NCBI RefSeq assembly: GCF_024679095.1
Contig: NC_066520.1
Span: 17,183,831-17,247,830, forward strand
Direction of reading: 5' to 3'
DNA: 64,000 nt
Origin: Eriocheir sinensis
Lineage: Eukaryota > Arthropoda > Malacostraca > Decapoda > Varunidae
Shown: positions 27,546 through 39,759 of the stretch, piece after piece
Position numbering within the stretch: position 1 is the stretch's first letter
How the letters are laid out: each line of letters starts with the position of its first letter
Notes under the pieces: model-generated
Told to the model about the DNA's origin: nothing
Database searches by the model: none
What the model saw: only the letters and a program-made list of their open reading frames with translations
Program-made: the position numbers and the translations under genes

Positions 27546-29714
27546 GAAGGAACACCGTGAACGATTGGGCGGCAATGAATTACCTGGGTGTTGGACGATC
27601 TCCAAGGCGATAAATGTTCTTCCAGGTCACCGATATAGGGTAAAAAAAGGAAGGTTACTTGTCCCTCACGCCGACCGGAAAACAGAAAAATATAACACTA
27701 AGGTCTGGCAGGAAGCATGAGGTGTCGAGTGATAAGGATAAGGAGAAATATGGTGGGTTTTGGTATGGGGTTTTGTTGCTTATCGTTTAGTTCACTTATC
27801 GGCCACCAAGGTTAAAAAGAGTAAATGGGAAGTATTATTTATCTTCTCCATGTGTAATATAAAACTGTAGGGCTCATACTAACCAGTTTAACAGTATATT
27901 CGATTGTGCATCATTTTCACTAACTAAAAAGAAGATTCAAATTGAGTAAAAACACCCTCGACAGCTGTTAAAAGTCGACTCAACTCTTTCCTTACCTTAA
28001 ACTAAACTTCAAATAGTTAACAATCACTCGGTAACTGTTCTAAGTCTACATAACTCTTTCACTAACTAAAAATAAGCTTCAAATAGAGTGAACACACCCT
28101 GGGCAGCTTTTCAAAGTCCCCACAACTCTCCGCGCTGAGCTACCCACACTTCGCCCCCTTGCAATTAGAGGGACCTGGAAGTCACGTGTTATGAATACAT
28201 TATTTATCAGCGCCCGAGGAGGAATAAAATAAAAAAAACACGTTGGAGTCTATTAATTATACAGCAATTATAAGTAATGAGAGGTAACGATGTATAGCGT
28301 ATCCTCAATAATTAATGACACTCAAAACTCGACCCCTTAACAAAAAGAAAAAAAGATATCGCACCAGTATATATATTTCACATTGAGCGTCACTACCAAG
28401 GTCCCTGTTGACACTCAGAAATGCTTGCTGTATATTTGCTTTATTTGAGTCCCCCTTTTCAGAATAATTGAAGAAATGTTTTACTTTCACTCTGAGCTCC
28501 CGTGAACTTTTATTTTGTCGACGCTAATATAAGGTAGCATGACAAGTATTTTATGTAATGTTTGGTGGTTGTTTCATTGCTAGTGGTTGCTTCATACCTT
28601 GTTAAGCGTCCTTGTTACAGCTACTACCCTCACTAAACCCCGTAATATCACCCTCCAATACCTATTTTCGCCAATTTCCCATTCATTCATCATTACCCCA
28701 TCTTTTTCAAACCTTATAGCAGGACTGTTTTTACTATTACCCTCATACAAAACTTTCCTAAATGACTCCTCTAAACGTATCACCCTCTTGCTATTCATTC
28801 TCCTCCTTTTTCGTCCTTGCAGTATAGTATTTTTTTATTCAGTCGTCATCTTTCGCCATATATCTTGTCTATCACCCTTTCTCCATATTTATCATACACC
28901 TCGATCAGTTTTCTTACCTATTTTCATCTCTCCCTTCCCATTCATCATTACATATCCCTCTTTCACTATCATCGCTGGCCCTATCTACCTCATGCCTAAC
29001 CTTTCCTTCACCTCCTCCGTAATATTTTTCCCTCACATCCCCGAACATATTCATATACATTAAAAATTGAAAATGTTATCAATGGAGGGGACTGAAAACG
29101 TAAATCAGACAGACAAACACCGCTGAAACAAGACACGGAAGGCGCGGAGGAAGGCAGACACAATCTCCGTTCCTGAAGAGAGCATTTCTTTTCTATTGTT
29201 TATACTCGATACATGTGGCTCGGCGCGGCGGACAAAGTGGCTGTTTATGCAGATGACGCCACGCCAGCGCCATCTCTGCGCCGAAGCCTTGGTCGCTCAT
29301 CCCGTCCCTGTGTGCTGCGAGTCCGTTGAAGTGCTCCAGAGGGTGTCGTGTTGGGAGGCGAGACCCGTTCTACATCTGCCCCTTGAGTACTGGATATCGT
29401 TGGCTTGTTTTGAATGAACTGTGGGATCTATAGTCACATTCTTCTGCTGATCATTTTCGCACTACAAATATGCAGTCATTTATCAAGAGAGCGGTATCAA
29501 GACAGCTGGACCAAATACGACAACTTCCTTTACGTTTGCATTTGTAGTCGTTGTTAAGGCATCCCACTGCGAGTTTCCTTTTCGTTTTTGCGATTTTCAG
29601 CTTTGCCTGCTTGCCCGTCTGTCTTTCTATCTATATCGAGTTGCGTATTTAATTGTGAATCGTCTCCGGAGGGCTTATTGTTTCATCCATGTCTTTGCTT
29701 CTAATCGATTGCTT
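27546..29714. other. Mostly unique AT-rich sequence
   Basis: 28590-29060 has consecutive open stretches in different minus frames with mixed composition. 29238-29260 reads VAVYADDATP on the plus strand. Neither is sufficient to call a gene. Confidence 0.45.
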
Positions 29715-30004
29715 CCACGATATTTTTTTTCTTCTTCTTCGTTCAAGTGCTCTTGTTTCCGGTTACCACATAAGCTTCGTTCACTAGTCTTACCTCCGTC
29801 AGGCCTCGGTATATCAACTTTTCTGGCAGTTTTTGTATCACTGGCGCCACTATAGCTTTTACGATATCTTTTTTCTTCTCCGTGTATGTTGTCTTGCTTC
29901 CCGTTGCCACATAAGCTTCGTTCACTAGTCTTACCTCCGTCATGCCACAATCTATAAGCTTTCGCGGCAGTTTTCGAATCACCGGCGTCAATGTTTTCCG
30001 TCAT
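29715..30004. repeat. 141-bp tandem duplication
   Basis: TCTTGYTTCC-GTTRCC followed by ACATAAGCTTCGTTCACTAG occurs at 29751 and 29892. The unit is 47 codons, and a 109-codon minus frame (29675-30004) spans both copies with the motif GGKTSERSLCGN twice. The frame is lysine/glutamate-rich and unrecognised. Confidence 0.85.
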
Positions 30005-31100
30005 GGTATAAACACGTCACGGAAGGGCTTCGCTAAAATAAAGAGCTTCCTCATTATAGATTTTTTTTTTTCCGGCCATCACGGGCCATCAAGATTAAGC
30101 TGCCTAGTCCAGGTGTCATCATCCGGGAACTAATTACCCCCGGCGAGGTAATCAGGGGTAGTCAGAGCGTAATGGATCCTTCGTTAAAAGTCCTCGGCTT
30201 CATCAGAAAAGCGCTTAGAAGGCAATACCTTACCCTTTTCGATACGATGCGCCTCATATCACATATTTTGCCTTAATAGAATTTATATGCAGTTCATTTA
30301 CTCTTTTCTTCGTTTTCTTCATTTTCTCAGCATAAAATTGACCGACGCCAACAGAGCAGATAATAACATAACCTCATTGCTGCATATTTACCTCGCATGG
30401 GTCTAGTGTGGTGGTCATGATGAGGAAGCGCGAGACATGAATCAGAACGCGATATTCGTCCTAGTTCCGGGTTGGGTATGCGGCCTCACCCCTCACACAT
30501 TCATCACACCTTATTGCGGTTTCTCACTTTCAGGAAGACCGCTGATAACACCTTCATATTACGGTCCCAAATTGAAAGAGGTCGGAAAATTTCAATATTC
30601 CCTAACAATATGACATAACCTAAAAATCAAGATAGCAGATCCCAAAAATCAATTACAATTACAATTACGAAAATGAAATAACAATATTATGGCGTGCAGA
30701 AGGATAGCAAGACATGGTAATTTTAGTGGGCTAATATTGTTTTTTTTTAAAGTAATGGAAGCGACTAATCTAAACCCATTTGAAGTGCATTCACCATTTA
30801 GGATCAAGTCCACACTTTTATATGTAAAAGGTAGAGCATCAATTATCATACAAACCAAAATGTTATGCATTATTACAGCATGCCAGTAACTCATGATATC
30901 TAGTCACGATAGTAATGTTCCACTACCTTCAGTCAAAATTATCCTCAGTGTCATATACCACCGCGTGTGCGTGGAAGTGAAGCAATGACTGACTGACGAG
31001 ACAGACAAGGCCGACACAGAAAGGGCAGAGCAATGTGCAACAAGAACGAACCTTACATTCAGAGAAAAGAGCAATGAATAGTAAGGAGCCAGACACTTAC
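30005..31100. other. Unique sequence
   Basis: T run at 30060-30073, followed by a GGCCATCACGGGCCATC word. No gene is supported. Confidence 0.5.
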
Positions 31101-31248
31101 CGTGCATCTCACTGAGAATGGCCGCGGGCGAGCGATGCTTCGAGTGATGGTGATGGTGGTGGTGGTGGTGGCGATGGTCGTTGAGTCTTACTCCCTGCAG
31201 GCAATAGGCACGTCTGCCATGTCCGTCACATTTTGTTATAGTTGACAT
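31101..31248 (-). CDS. Candidate His-rich coding exon
   Basis: On the minus strand, an ATG at 31246-31248 opens a frame that reaches a strong splice donor (GTAAGT) just below 31101. An alternative start of the exon is a CTGCAG acceptor, giving 31194-31101. The encoded segment has a run of nine His followed by SKHRSPAAILSEMHG, which is not simple sequence. CAC/CAT codons alternate, so the His run is not just one expanded triplet. No protein family was recognised. The CpG-rich stretch at 31868-32050 lies upstream on this strand. It could equally be a chance frame. Confidence 0.22.
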
Positions 31249-31860
<612 letters not shown>

Positions 31861-31867
31861 ATAGTTC

Positions 31868-32050
31868 CAGTAGCAAAACACGCAGCGGGCGGGAGTCGCG
31901 GCGCCGCGGCCATTAACACAGGTGCAGGGAATGGCCCGCCGCCCGGGCCTGTGGGAGGCACGCGGCCGCCGTGTGTAACAACGAGTAGATAATGGCTCTC
32001 CAAGCCTCACTAACAAGCCGCGGCGAGATAAAGGCAGCCCACACACCTAA
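31868..32050. promoter_or_regulatory. CpG-rich patch beside the TA array
   Basis: Dense CpG and GC-boxes-like words (GCGGGCGGGAG, GGCGCCGCGGCC, CCGCCGCCCGGGCC, GCGGCCGCCG) stand out against AT-rich surroundings. This composition can mark a promoter or conserved non-coding element. No TATA or initiator was identified. Confidence 0.3.
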
Positions 32051-32305
32051 GTGTAATTATTTGAATCTTTCCTTTTGCATGATCAACATACACTGTGTCC
32101 CTGCTATTCAGTTTGTTATATTTAGCTGTATTCCTCACAAATTACCTGATAGTGCCAATAAAGCTACGATATGGATGTGTATTTATCAATTGTATCCTGG
32201 AAAAGAATGAAAAGAGAGAACATCGGTCAGTTGTGCTTTTAATATCACCTGCCGCTCACCGCACCTGCTGGCCACGCTCACGCGTGTAATAATAAAAATG
32301 ATGGT

Positions 32306-32479
<174 letters not shown>

Positions 32480-33389
32480 CCATGTCACTGTAATATTTAA
32501 TTGAATACAACAGTTTTGGCTTAACAAATGGGAAAAAATGCATCTGGTAAATAATATAGCTGCGTGTAATTAATGTGCATCCCATACCATTAATACATTA
32601 ATGTGTAGTAGCCTTGACCTTCTGTACGGACGCAGGCCCACAACGCCTCACCACATCCCACGTCGAGGCGCTGGCTGGCGGCACCGACGCCTCCACAACA
32701 CTCCTTTAGTGAAACCACTTCTCTTCCACTCCAGCACCTCCCTCCCCCCTCCACTCTACCTCCATTTCCTGTTTCTATTCATCCCTTTCATCTTTCCTGT
32801 CCTTCCTTCCTCTCTTCTCCTCCCCTCGCTCTCGCTCTCCAGACTGTCCCGCTCACCCCTCTCCGCCACCACTCAGCCTCTCCCTCGCACCTGCCCTGCT
32901 ATTTACCGCGCCATTAGCACCAGACTCACGGCGCCGCTGCGGCCTGTATAATTATGACGGGCGATGCTATACCCCTAATTGTGGCTTAGCGCGAAAACTC
33001 GACATTTAAAATTTTCCTTTGCGTCGGACACTCTGCCCTAAAGCGTTGCCTTGCAGATTAATGTTGTTAATGACACGCGTTCTTTACTAGGCTTACCTGA
33101 ATATGTTGTAGAGAAAATTAATTTGTTATGTTTCAAGGTCCCAGCAATGCATTGTGAATTGACGTGAAACAAAGACGCTTTTTCCATCATTTTATAATTC
33201 GTCATCTGTCCGCTATTACTTTTACATTATTGGTGTCGCTCGTGATGAATACCGTCCCTTCCCATTATGCATATGTGAGCTTCCATTTACCTCTTTTGGC
33301 CTTGTGTACTTTGCTCCGTGGGCGTAAAAAATGATACTACGGCTCTGAAATCCCCTCCCTGCTGTTTCCTCTCATATTACGAAATGGAA
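32480..33389. other. Unique sequence, pyrimidine-rich at 32715-32900
   Basis: A GC-rich end (32900-32960) contains GGCGCCGCTGCGGCC next to TATAATTATGA. No coding exon is supported. Confidence 0.5.
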
Positions 33390-33576
33390 GGAGGGAAAAT
33401 GAAGAGGGGAGAGGAGAGGGAGCGAAAGGGGAAAAAAGAGGAGAGGAGGGGAGGGAAAGGGAAGGGATGGTATGGAAAGGAAAGGGAAGGGAGGGGATGG
33501 TAGGGAACGGGAAAGGAAGGGAAGGGAAGGGAAGGGAAGGGAAGGGAAGGGAAGGGAAGGGAAGGGAAGGGAAAAA
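33390..33576 (+). repeat. Purine tract with (GGGAA)n pentanucleotide array
   Basis: Uninterrupted GGGAA units occupy about 33501-33573, after irregular GGGA/GGAAA words. Runs of GGG spaced by AA fit a G-quadruplex motif on the plus strand. Confidence 0.93.
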
Positions 33577-33694
33577 GGAAAGAAAATGTAATGAAAGAGA
33601 AGGGGAGAAAAAAGAATGGAGAGAGTTATGTGATATAGAACTTGAGTGTAAATTCAGGGAAAATTTTGGAAAAAAAAAATACTTGAAAAATAAA

Positions 33695-33700
<6 letters not shown>

Positions 33701-33777
<77 letters not shown>
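33701..33777. repeat. (GA)38 microsatellite
   Basis: Pure GA. Confidence 0.98.
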
Positions 33778-33779
<2 letters not shown>

Positions 33780-34377
33780 TGGCTACAGAAGGAAACAGAT
33801 AAGCCAGCACGCACACACATATACACACAAAACAAAAAAGACGGCGGAGGTGGTAATAGCTTCGTGTTTCCCTAATGGTCTCATCAAGCAGTCTGATGCA
33901 CCGGGATGACTCGACTCGGACGGCGTTGGAAGATAAAAAGCAAAAGCGTGGGCGTGGATTGACAATGTGTAACGCCAGACAAGACTCACTTTATGGATTA
34001 CAACTTTAATGCCTCCTATCAAGCGTAATTTCCATTCAGCTGTTAGTTCTAGTGCAAAGTGATGCATTTTGGTGATGGCAGTTCATAAAAATACAGATCA
34101 GTAAACTTAATAAACCATAATACTGGAGCTAGACAGTATACGTTTCCAGGGTTAATAAATTGAAGTCTTGCAGGTATAGAAAATATATGTAAAAGTATGT
34201 AATATATATGTTCTAGTTTCAGAAAAATAATATATAGAAAAGTATACACACAAATGATCTAAAGACCTAATCTTGCAGTAATTACTCAGTGTTACAGTAA
34301 AAGGAGTTTGAAGACCTTTGTTAAACAGAGTTCCGGTTCAGTCTTTCTTCTCTGCTGTTTACTCTGCTTTTCCAACT
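33778..34377. other. Unique AT-rich sequence
   Basis: No gene is supported. Confidence 0.55.
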
Positions 34378-34470
34378 TCCTCCTCCTCCTCCTCCTCGTA
34401 CAATTCCTCCTCCTCCTCCTCCTCCTCCTCCTCCTCCTCCTCCTCCTCCTCCTCCTCCTCCTCCTCCTTC
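34378..34470. repeat. (CCT)n microsatellite
   Basis: CCT triplets with one interruption (CGTACAATT at about 34396). It lies 90 bases upstream of the candidate exon at 34563. Confidence 0.97.
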
Positions 34471-34562
34471 CTCCCCTCTCCTCATCTTTCTCCTCCCCCT
34501 CTCGTTCTCCTTTCAAAACAAAACCCATACTCACTATTTACTTAATTTTCTTCTCCATTCAG

Positions 34563-34590
34563 AGCCAATATCCGTCCAGAATGAGGGAAG
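34563..34590 (+). CDS. Candidate small first coding exon (two-exon model)
   Basis: A 28-base exon is suggested by a pyrimidine-rich acceptor (TTTTCTTCTCCATTCAG ending at 34562) and a strong donor (GAAG then GTGAGT from 34591). It contains an ATG at 34581-34583 that would contribute three codons plus one base. Joined to 34932-35380, the frame stays open. The splice signals are seen directly; the gene itself is an inference. Confidence 0.3.
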
Positions 34591-34931
34591 GTGAGTGCGA
34601 GTGAAGAAAGCAGAAGTGGGGACGGAGCGGAGAACGCGAGGCGAAGGGAAAGGGAACTGAACACAAGGTCACGGGAAAACTATGGAAGATCACGACCAAT
34701 GAAGTGTGAGGTAAACGGAAAGACCCGGAGCGAGGGAGAGAAAGAGGTCACAAACGCGTACAAAGTTGGTGAATAATTCGCATATAATGAAGGATAAATC
34801 AATGCGGGGAATAAATTAAGTACTTCAAGAACCTCTGATCGGTACGTGACATGTTTGAGCGGTTTTGCTTTTCTTCTTAACTGAGTTTTGTGTGAAATGA
34901 TTTAGTTCTGTTCTTTTCTTGTTTTCTTAAG

Positions 34932-35380
34932 TTTCGCCGAACGATCCTCAGTTCTCCAGGACCCCGAACGCAGGCTGTACATTTTCCCCTCGACTGGAGA
35001 AGGGTACATCAACTCCCCGGAGTGTATCGAGAAAGAGGAAGACGTTAAAGCAAGACAGAATACTTGGAAACGCTTCATGCATCGTGTGCGAGGCGCCCTC
35101 AGACCACTCCCTCAAGACTCGCGTAGCATTAATCACGTCTTCTCAATGCCCTCACGACCCTGCCCCCCAAGACGCTGGAAGGGGCGAGGGAAAGACCCAC
35201 ACACACTCATTTCCGATGCAGAAGGTTCTCCGGCTTTCCTCTCTAGCTGTCAGCGCCAGACGTAGCCTTGGTCGCCTGGTATTCTCATCTCAATATCAAA
35301 GTCTTCAGCGAACTAAGAACGGGGAAGCGGAGGCCGACTTCTTATCCTCGGCCTCACTGTCTCTATACACGTGCACTTGA
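34932..35380 (+). CDS. Candidate second coding exon, 152-residue protein in the two-exon model
   Basis: A long pyrimidine tract (TCTGTTCTTTTCTTGTTTTC) and TTAAG end at 34931, a good acceptor. The frame set by the upstream ATG runs without a stop to TGA at 35378-35380. The predicted product is Ser/Arg/Lys-rich, with a basic RKRK at residues 37-40, then Cys-x2-Cys (53-56) and, 19 residues later, Cys-Pro-His (76-78), a spacing that could bind zinc. No family was recognised. A second frame (34933-35265) is also open for about 110 codons, so the true frame is not certain. Composition is not simple-sequence, unlike most frames in this window. No poly-A signal was found nearby. Confidence 0.33.
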
Positions 35381-36504
35381 TAGAAAATTTCTTGTATCGT
35401 CTACGTAGGTTTCCCATCAGCCATATTTTCCAACCCAACTCATCGTATATAATGGAAATGGAATGGTTAACATCATACTTATGCTATCGACCCCATCCCT
35501 GATACAAACTTACACATACATATACAGAACACAGAGTAGGTTGTGAAGCAAAGGGCGCCGGGAAATACTTTTGTTATGACACACTGCTGCATTTTTTACA
35601 GACGAAGGAAAACAATACAGCCAGCGAGACGTACCCAAAAGAACGTGAGAGGTTTACGATTGTCGTGGGTACAGGTAGAAGGAAAATTACCAGGCTAGAC
35701 GGAAAGACGGACGACAGGCGAAAAATGAGATGAGTAAGGATAGAAGGAAAAGTTTGCCAGGATTCCAGAAAGCCGCCTAAACAAACTGTAATTGGCCCTG
35801 ACACCAGAGACTATATAGGCGGATAATGATATCACGGGGACCTCGATAAGGACCGCACATGTTTCTGGCGAGCAGTATCGGGGAGAACAAACCCCGCCGG
35901 CACACACACACACACGGCGGACATGCGGCAAGGTCAAGGCAGTGCCACTTGTTTGCCTACCCGCCGCCCTGGATCAAGTATGGAGGCGGGCGGCGTGTAG
36001 CAGATCAAAGAAAGGATTTTGCCCAACATTATTAGCCTCGTCTGACAAGGGGTATTATACGAGCTGCTGTTGATCCAATTTCTGGCTAGAGAAAAAACTA
36101 TGAAAGTTTTGTTGCGAGATACACACTGAGCAGCTGAGGATCAAAGGAGAAACATTACAGAGTCGAGAACGATGCCATTCCTCCTCCCGCTGCGACTCAG
36201 AACTCAGAAGTTTGGAGGAATTTGGCGACATGACTTCAAGAAGACTGCTTTTTACAAAACCTGTTAGCATCATGGGCGGTTATGTGCATCTGTGTATTAT
36301 TATCTGCATTATTATCTAGCATCAGCTTTATGAATCACAGCTCTAAGAGACACTTAAAACATTTAATTCAACAGCATAAAGACTCAGGTAACCCCCCGAA
36401 ACATTTATCGCCTACAAAGTGATCAGCAGAAGATTATTCAGTGAGGTTTCCAAAAGAGAGGCACTAAATTCCAAAAGACTGTGAGCTACGGGCAAAGAAC
36501 TACT
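35381..36504. other. Unique sequence
   Basis: Short CA run at 35901-35914. No gene is supported. Confidence 0.5.
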
Positions 36505-36582
36505 TGGTGGGACGCGAAAAAGTCTACGGGTACAGCCAGCCATATTTACATTACTCGACGGTTTCAGGGCGGACAATGCGAA
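36505..36582 (+). repeat. Dispersed repeat family, copy 3 (partial)
   Basis: AAAGTCTACGGGTACAGCCA and TTTACATTACTCGACGG match the core of copies 1 and 2. The left part is more diverged. Confidence 0.6.
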
Positions 36583-36761
36583 CACCCCAGTATTGGACCA
36601 TTAATTCTTCCTCTGTTTGCTGTTACACTTCGTTAACCACTCAACGCGAAGAAAGATACAAGATGCTTGCTAATTCGCTTCGTTTACTTCTCGCGTCTTA
36701 GAAGGAAAATAACTATAATTAGAGGACCCTTTCCCTCTTTTTCTACTGTCTCTCTCTTTCT

Positions 36762-36764
<3 letters not shown>

Positions 36765-36823
<59 letters not shown>
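36765..36823. repeat. (CT)29 microsatellite
   Basis: Pure CT. Confidence 0.98.
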
Positions 36824-36824
<1 letters not shown>

Positions 36825-39655
36825 ATGGACCCTCACCTAATGACCGTGAGACCCTACACTCCGTTTTTCACTTCCACAACATCACGCAGAGTAAACAGGA
36901 ATATGGTAATAATCCAACATAACAAAGCAGCGTTAATATTAGTGGCAATAAAAGTTAAGAGGGAATGAAGGGGTCGTGCGTCGGTTGGTTACCTGGCTCT
37001 CAACTACTAAAGGTGAGGTCATAAATTTTCTTATTATTTTCAGTAACGTGAGAGGGAGTAAAAGGGAAACTTTAAACCAGCTACTACTGCATCTCACGCC
37101 ATATTTACTCTCTCAGTCTTTCCCTTATCATATCGCTCCCTTCCTGATTAACTCACTCCCTTCCCACTATCCAACGCACCAACTCACTCACTCTATCTTA
37201 CTAACACATTCCCTTCGTTTCTCATTCACTCTCTCACTCACTCGCTATCGCACTCGCTCGCCAATAAATTGGTTGAAGTTTTATAAGATCGGCTCCCAAT
37301 CAGTAACTATCAGCAAATTAACTTAAAAGGCTCTACATTCCATAAGTAGTTGAAGTATTCTGTTCGACATACGGATTGAGTTAGAGACAAAGGTTAACAT
37401 TATCATAGAAGGAAGGAATTCGGACTGATGGGATATATACTATGAAAAAATAATGTATTGGTGAAAAATAGCTAAGAAACACAAGGATAAAGATAGAAAA
37501 GGGACAAGAAGACGAAAGAAAAAATGGGATATGGAGGTATAGGTGCAAAACGAAGAGAGAATAGAGAGAAAAGCAACAGTTAAACAGGCCGAGAAGAGAG
37601 AAGAATGAAACACACAAACAAACACACACACCCACGGCCACACAGAAATTAGTTACAGAAAGGAAGCGACTCAAATGAAGACTAATGAAGGATAAATGAC
37701 ACTTTGAAAAATTAACCCGGTGATAAAATTTCGGGACTGACGACAGACGAAAAAAGAGGGAAAGGAATGAACGCGATAAATTGCATGAGGAAATTCACGT
37801 CTCCAATTGGCGTTTAAGTTTACAATTTGCGAAGGTCAGAAAAAAATGGCGGAAAAAAGACAATCAACAGAAATAAAACAAGCACGGCGAAAGGGAGAAA
37901 GGGGAAACTGTAAAGAAAGGAAAGGAGGTAATGGCGTGGAGAACTGAGGAAGGGAGGAAAGGAGAAGGAGGAACAAGGGGACGAAAGTGGTGAGGCGAGA
38001 TGGCGAAGTAAATCGTGTGTGAAAATGATGAAGAGAGACCCAAAGATAAAAGAGTAGACAGAGGATGAAGAGGAAGAAGAAGAGAAGAATGAAGACGAGA
38101 TGGGGAAAGGGAAAGGTAGGGGAAGGGACGGAAAAAGAAGCAGTAGTAATAGCAGTAGTAGGAAGAGTATAAACGTGGTGGTAATAGAAGTAATAGTCGT
38201 AGTAATGATGGAAACATTAATAGTAGTAAAAGATTTAGTTAGGTAATTGGTAAAGGATGTATAAAGTAACCAGTTAAAGGGGAATTCAGCTCTAAAAAAA
38301 TACGCTGCCTCCTGACTTCCCAATTATATATTAACAAAAAATCATTAACTTCTTTATTACTTTCCTTTCAAAGACGATATACAAGCTGCCTCCAACTTGC
38401 CTTCCCTTCCCAAAAGTTATGAGCCGCCTTAAACTTTTTCTCTCCAGCAGACCAGTCCCTCTCTCCCTCCCTCTCTCTCCCCTTTCTCTTTCACTCACCG
38501 TCTCTTTCACCGTCTCTCACCGTCTCACTCTCACCGTTTCACTTTCACCGTCTCTCTCTCACTGTCTCATACTCGCTCTCACTCATAGTAACCAAGCATG
38601 AACGTTTAACCCAGCTGTTAGGCCTCGCAGTTTCACAGAGCCTCTTAAATTTATCAGTCCTTAACCCTCTTCAGCCCCCCCCCTTCTACACACTTGACAG
38701 CCACCCATTCTCTGCGACACTCAGATGATCCGGCCATTCATACAAAGCCGTAAACTAACTCAAGACGAGGAGCACGAGGACCTTCCCGCCTCCTCACCCG
38801 CTTCTCTGCACAAAAGGGTAACATATGGCAGGTGACGCGCCGTCCTTCAATTATATACAAGCTGTCCTGATCCAGCGTGCTTTGATGTTGCACTACTCCA
38901 TTAGAGGTTTAAATGCCAAGGGTAACAGCTTTAACCAGGGATAAGGAGTGGTGTTAGGTCCTGAGTGACAGCCATCCCTTTAAAGGCCATTTAGAGCAAC
39001 GTTATATGCCGGGAAAGCCTTCTTAACGGCGGACAGCTTTCGAATGGGACTTCTCGTAAAAAAACAAATTGACCAATAATCTCTAGTCTTATCTAATCAG
39101 AGTGTTGATTTGCCGGATCTTTAAGGATTGCTAAAAAGATCTCCTAAGAAAGCAATCCTCGTATTCTCGAAAAAAATGTTGTAAACGTATGTCAGTGAAG
39201 TAAATGAATATATAAACGAATGAAATATCCTTGGCAAATGGATACAGATAGGTAGACAGACAAACTAAAAGATCTAGATAAATACATAAGAAAAATACAG
39301 GGACAGGCTGATCGACGAATAAGTAGACAGACACCCAAAGAAAGGCAGAGATGATGGCAATGGACACAGAACACATGGGATGCCACCGTCCTTTTACAGC
39401 GAGTCAAGTCTGCCGCTGCTGCTCTTCACATCCGCCGCCGCCACCACCTACACGACGCCCCTCGGGACCCGGTGCAGAGCAGACGGCGGAGAATCAACTT
39501 TTCTTATCACTTCTTCACTCTTAAAGCTGTCCACCTCTTGGCTCCGTGTATACAAAGTCTTATCTGCTCCCAAAAAGTAAAGAGCAACATTATCTCTAAA
39601 TTTCCCTGGACTTAACTCTTGTAGGATAGGTAAATGCAACTCCCCACGTGACTGT
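36824..39655. other. Unique sequence with purine- and pyrimidine-rich parts
   Basis: 37880-38140 is purine-rich (GGAAAGG, GAAGAAG). 38485-38582 is an imperfect CACCGTCTCTCT minisatellite. No gene is supported. Confidence 0.5.
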
Positions 39656-39759
39656 ATGTGCTGGCGAGGCCTTGAGGCAGCACGGGGCAGCGGACGAGAA
39701 GGCGAGGTCCGTGTAGCTCCTTTGCCACGGGAAGGGGGCAGGGTGACTGTCCTCGTAAA
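39656..39759 (+). CDS. Short ORF ending at a splice-donor-like site (weak)
   Basis: ATG at 39656 opens a Gly/Arg-rich frame of about 35 codons that reaches GTAAAG followed by GTGAGA, a good donor match, at 39759/39760. Read through without splicing, it stops at codon 68. No start-context, domain or neighbouring exon supports it. Confidence 0.12.

Noticed and set aside
28587..29063. 158-codon plus-strand frame, membrane-like
   Set aside because: CT-rich strand producing Leu/Ile/Phe/Ser; the minus strand of the same segment looks more protein-like and is reported as a finding instead.
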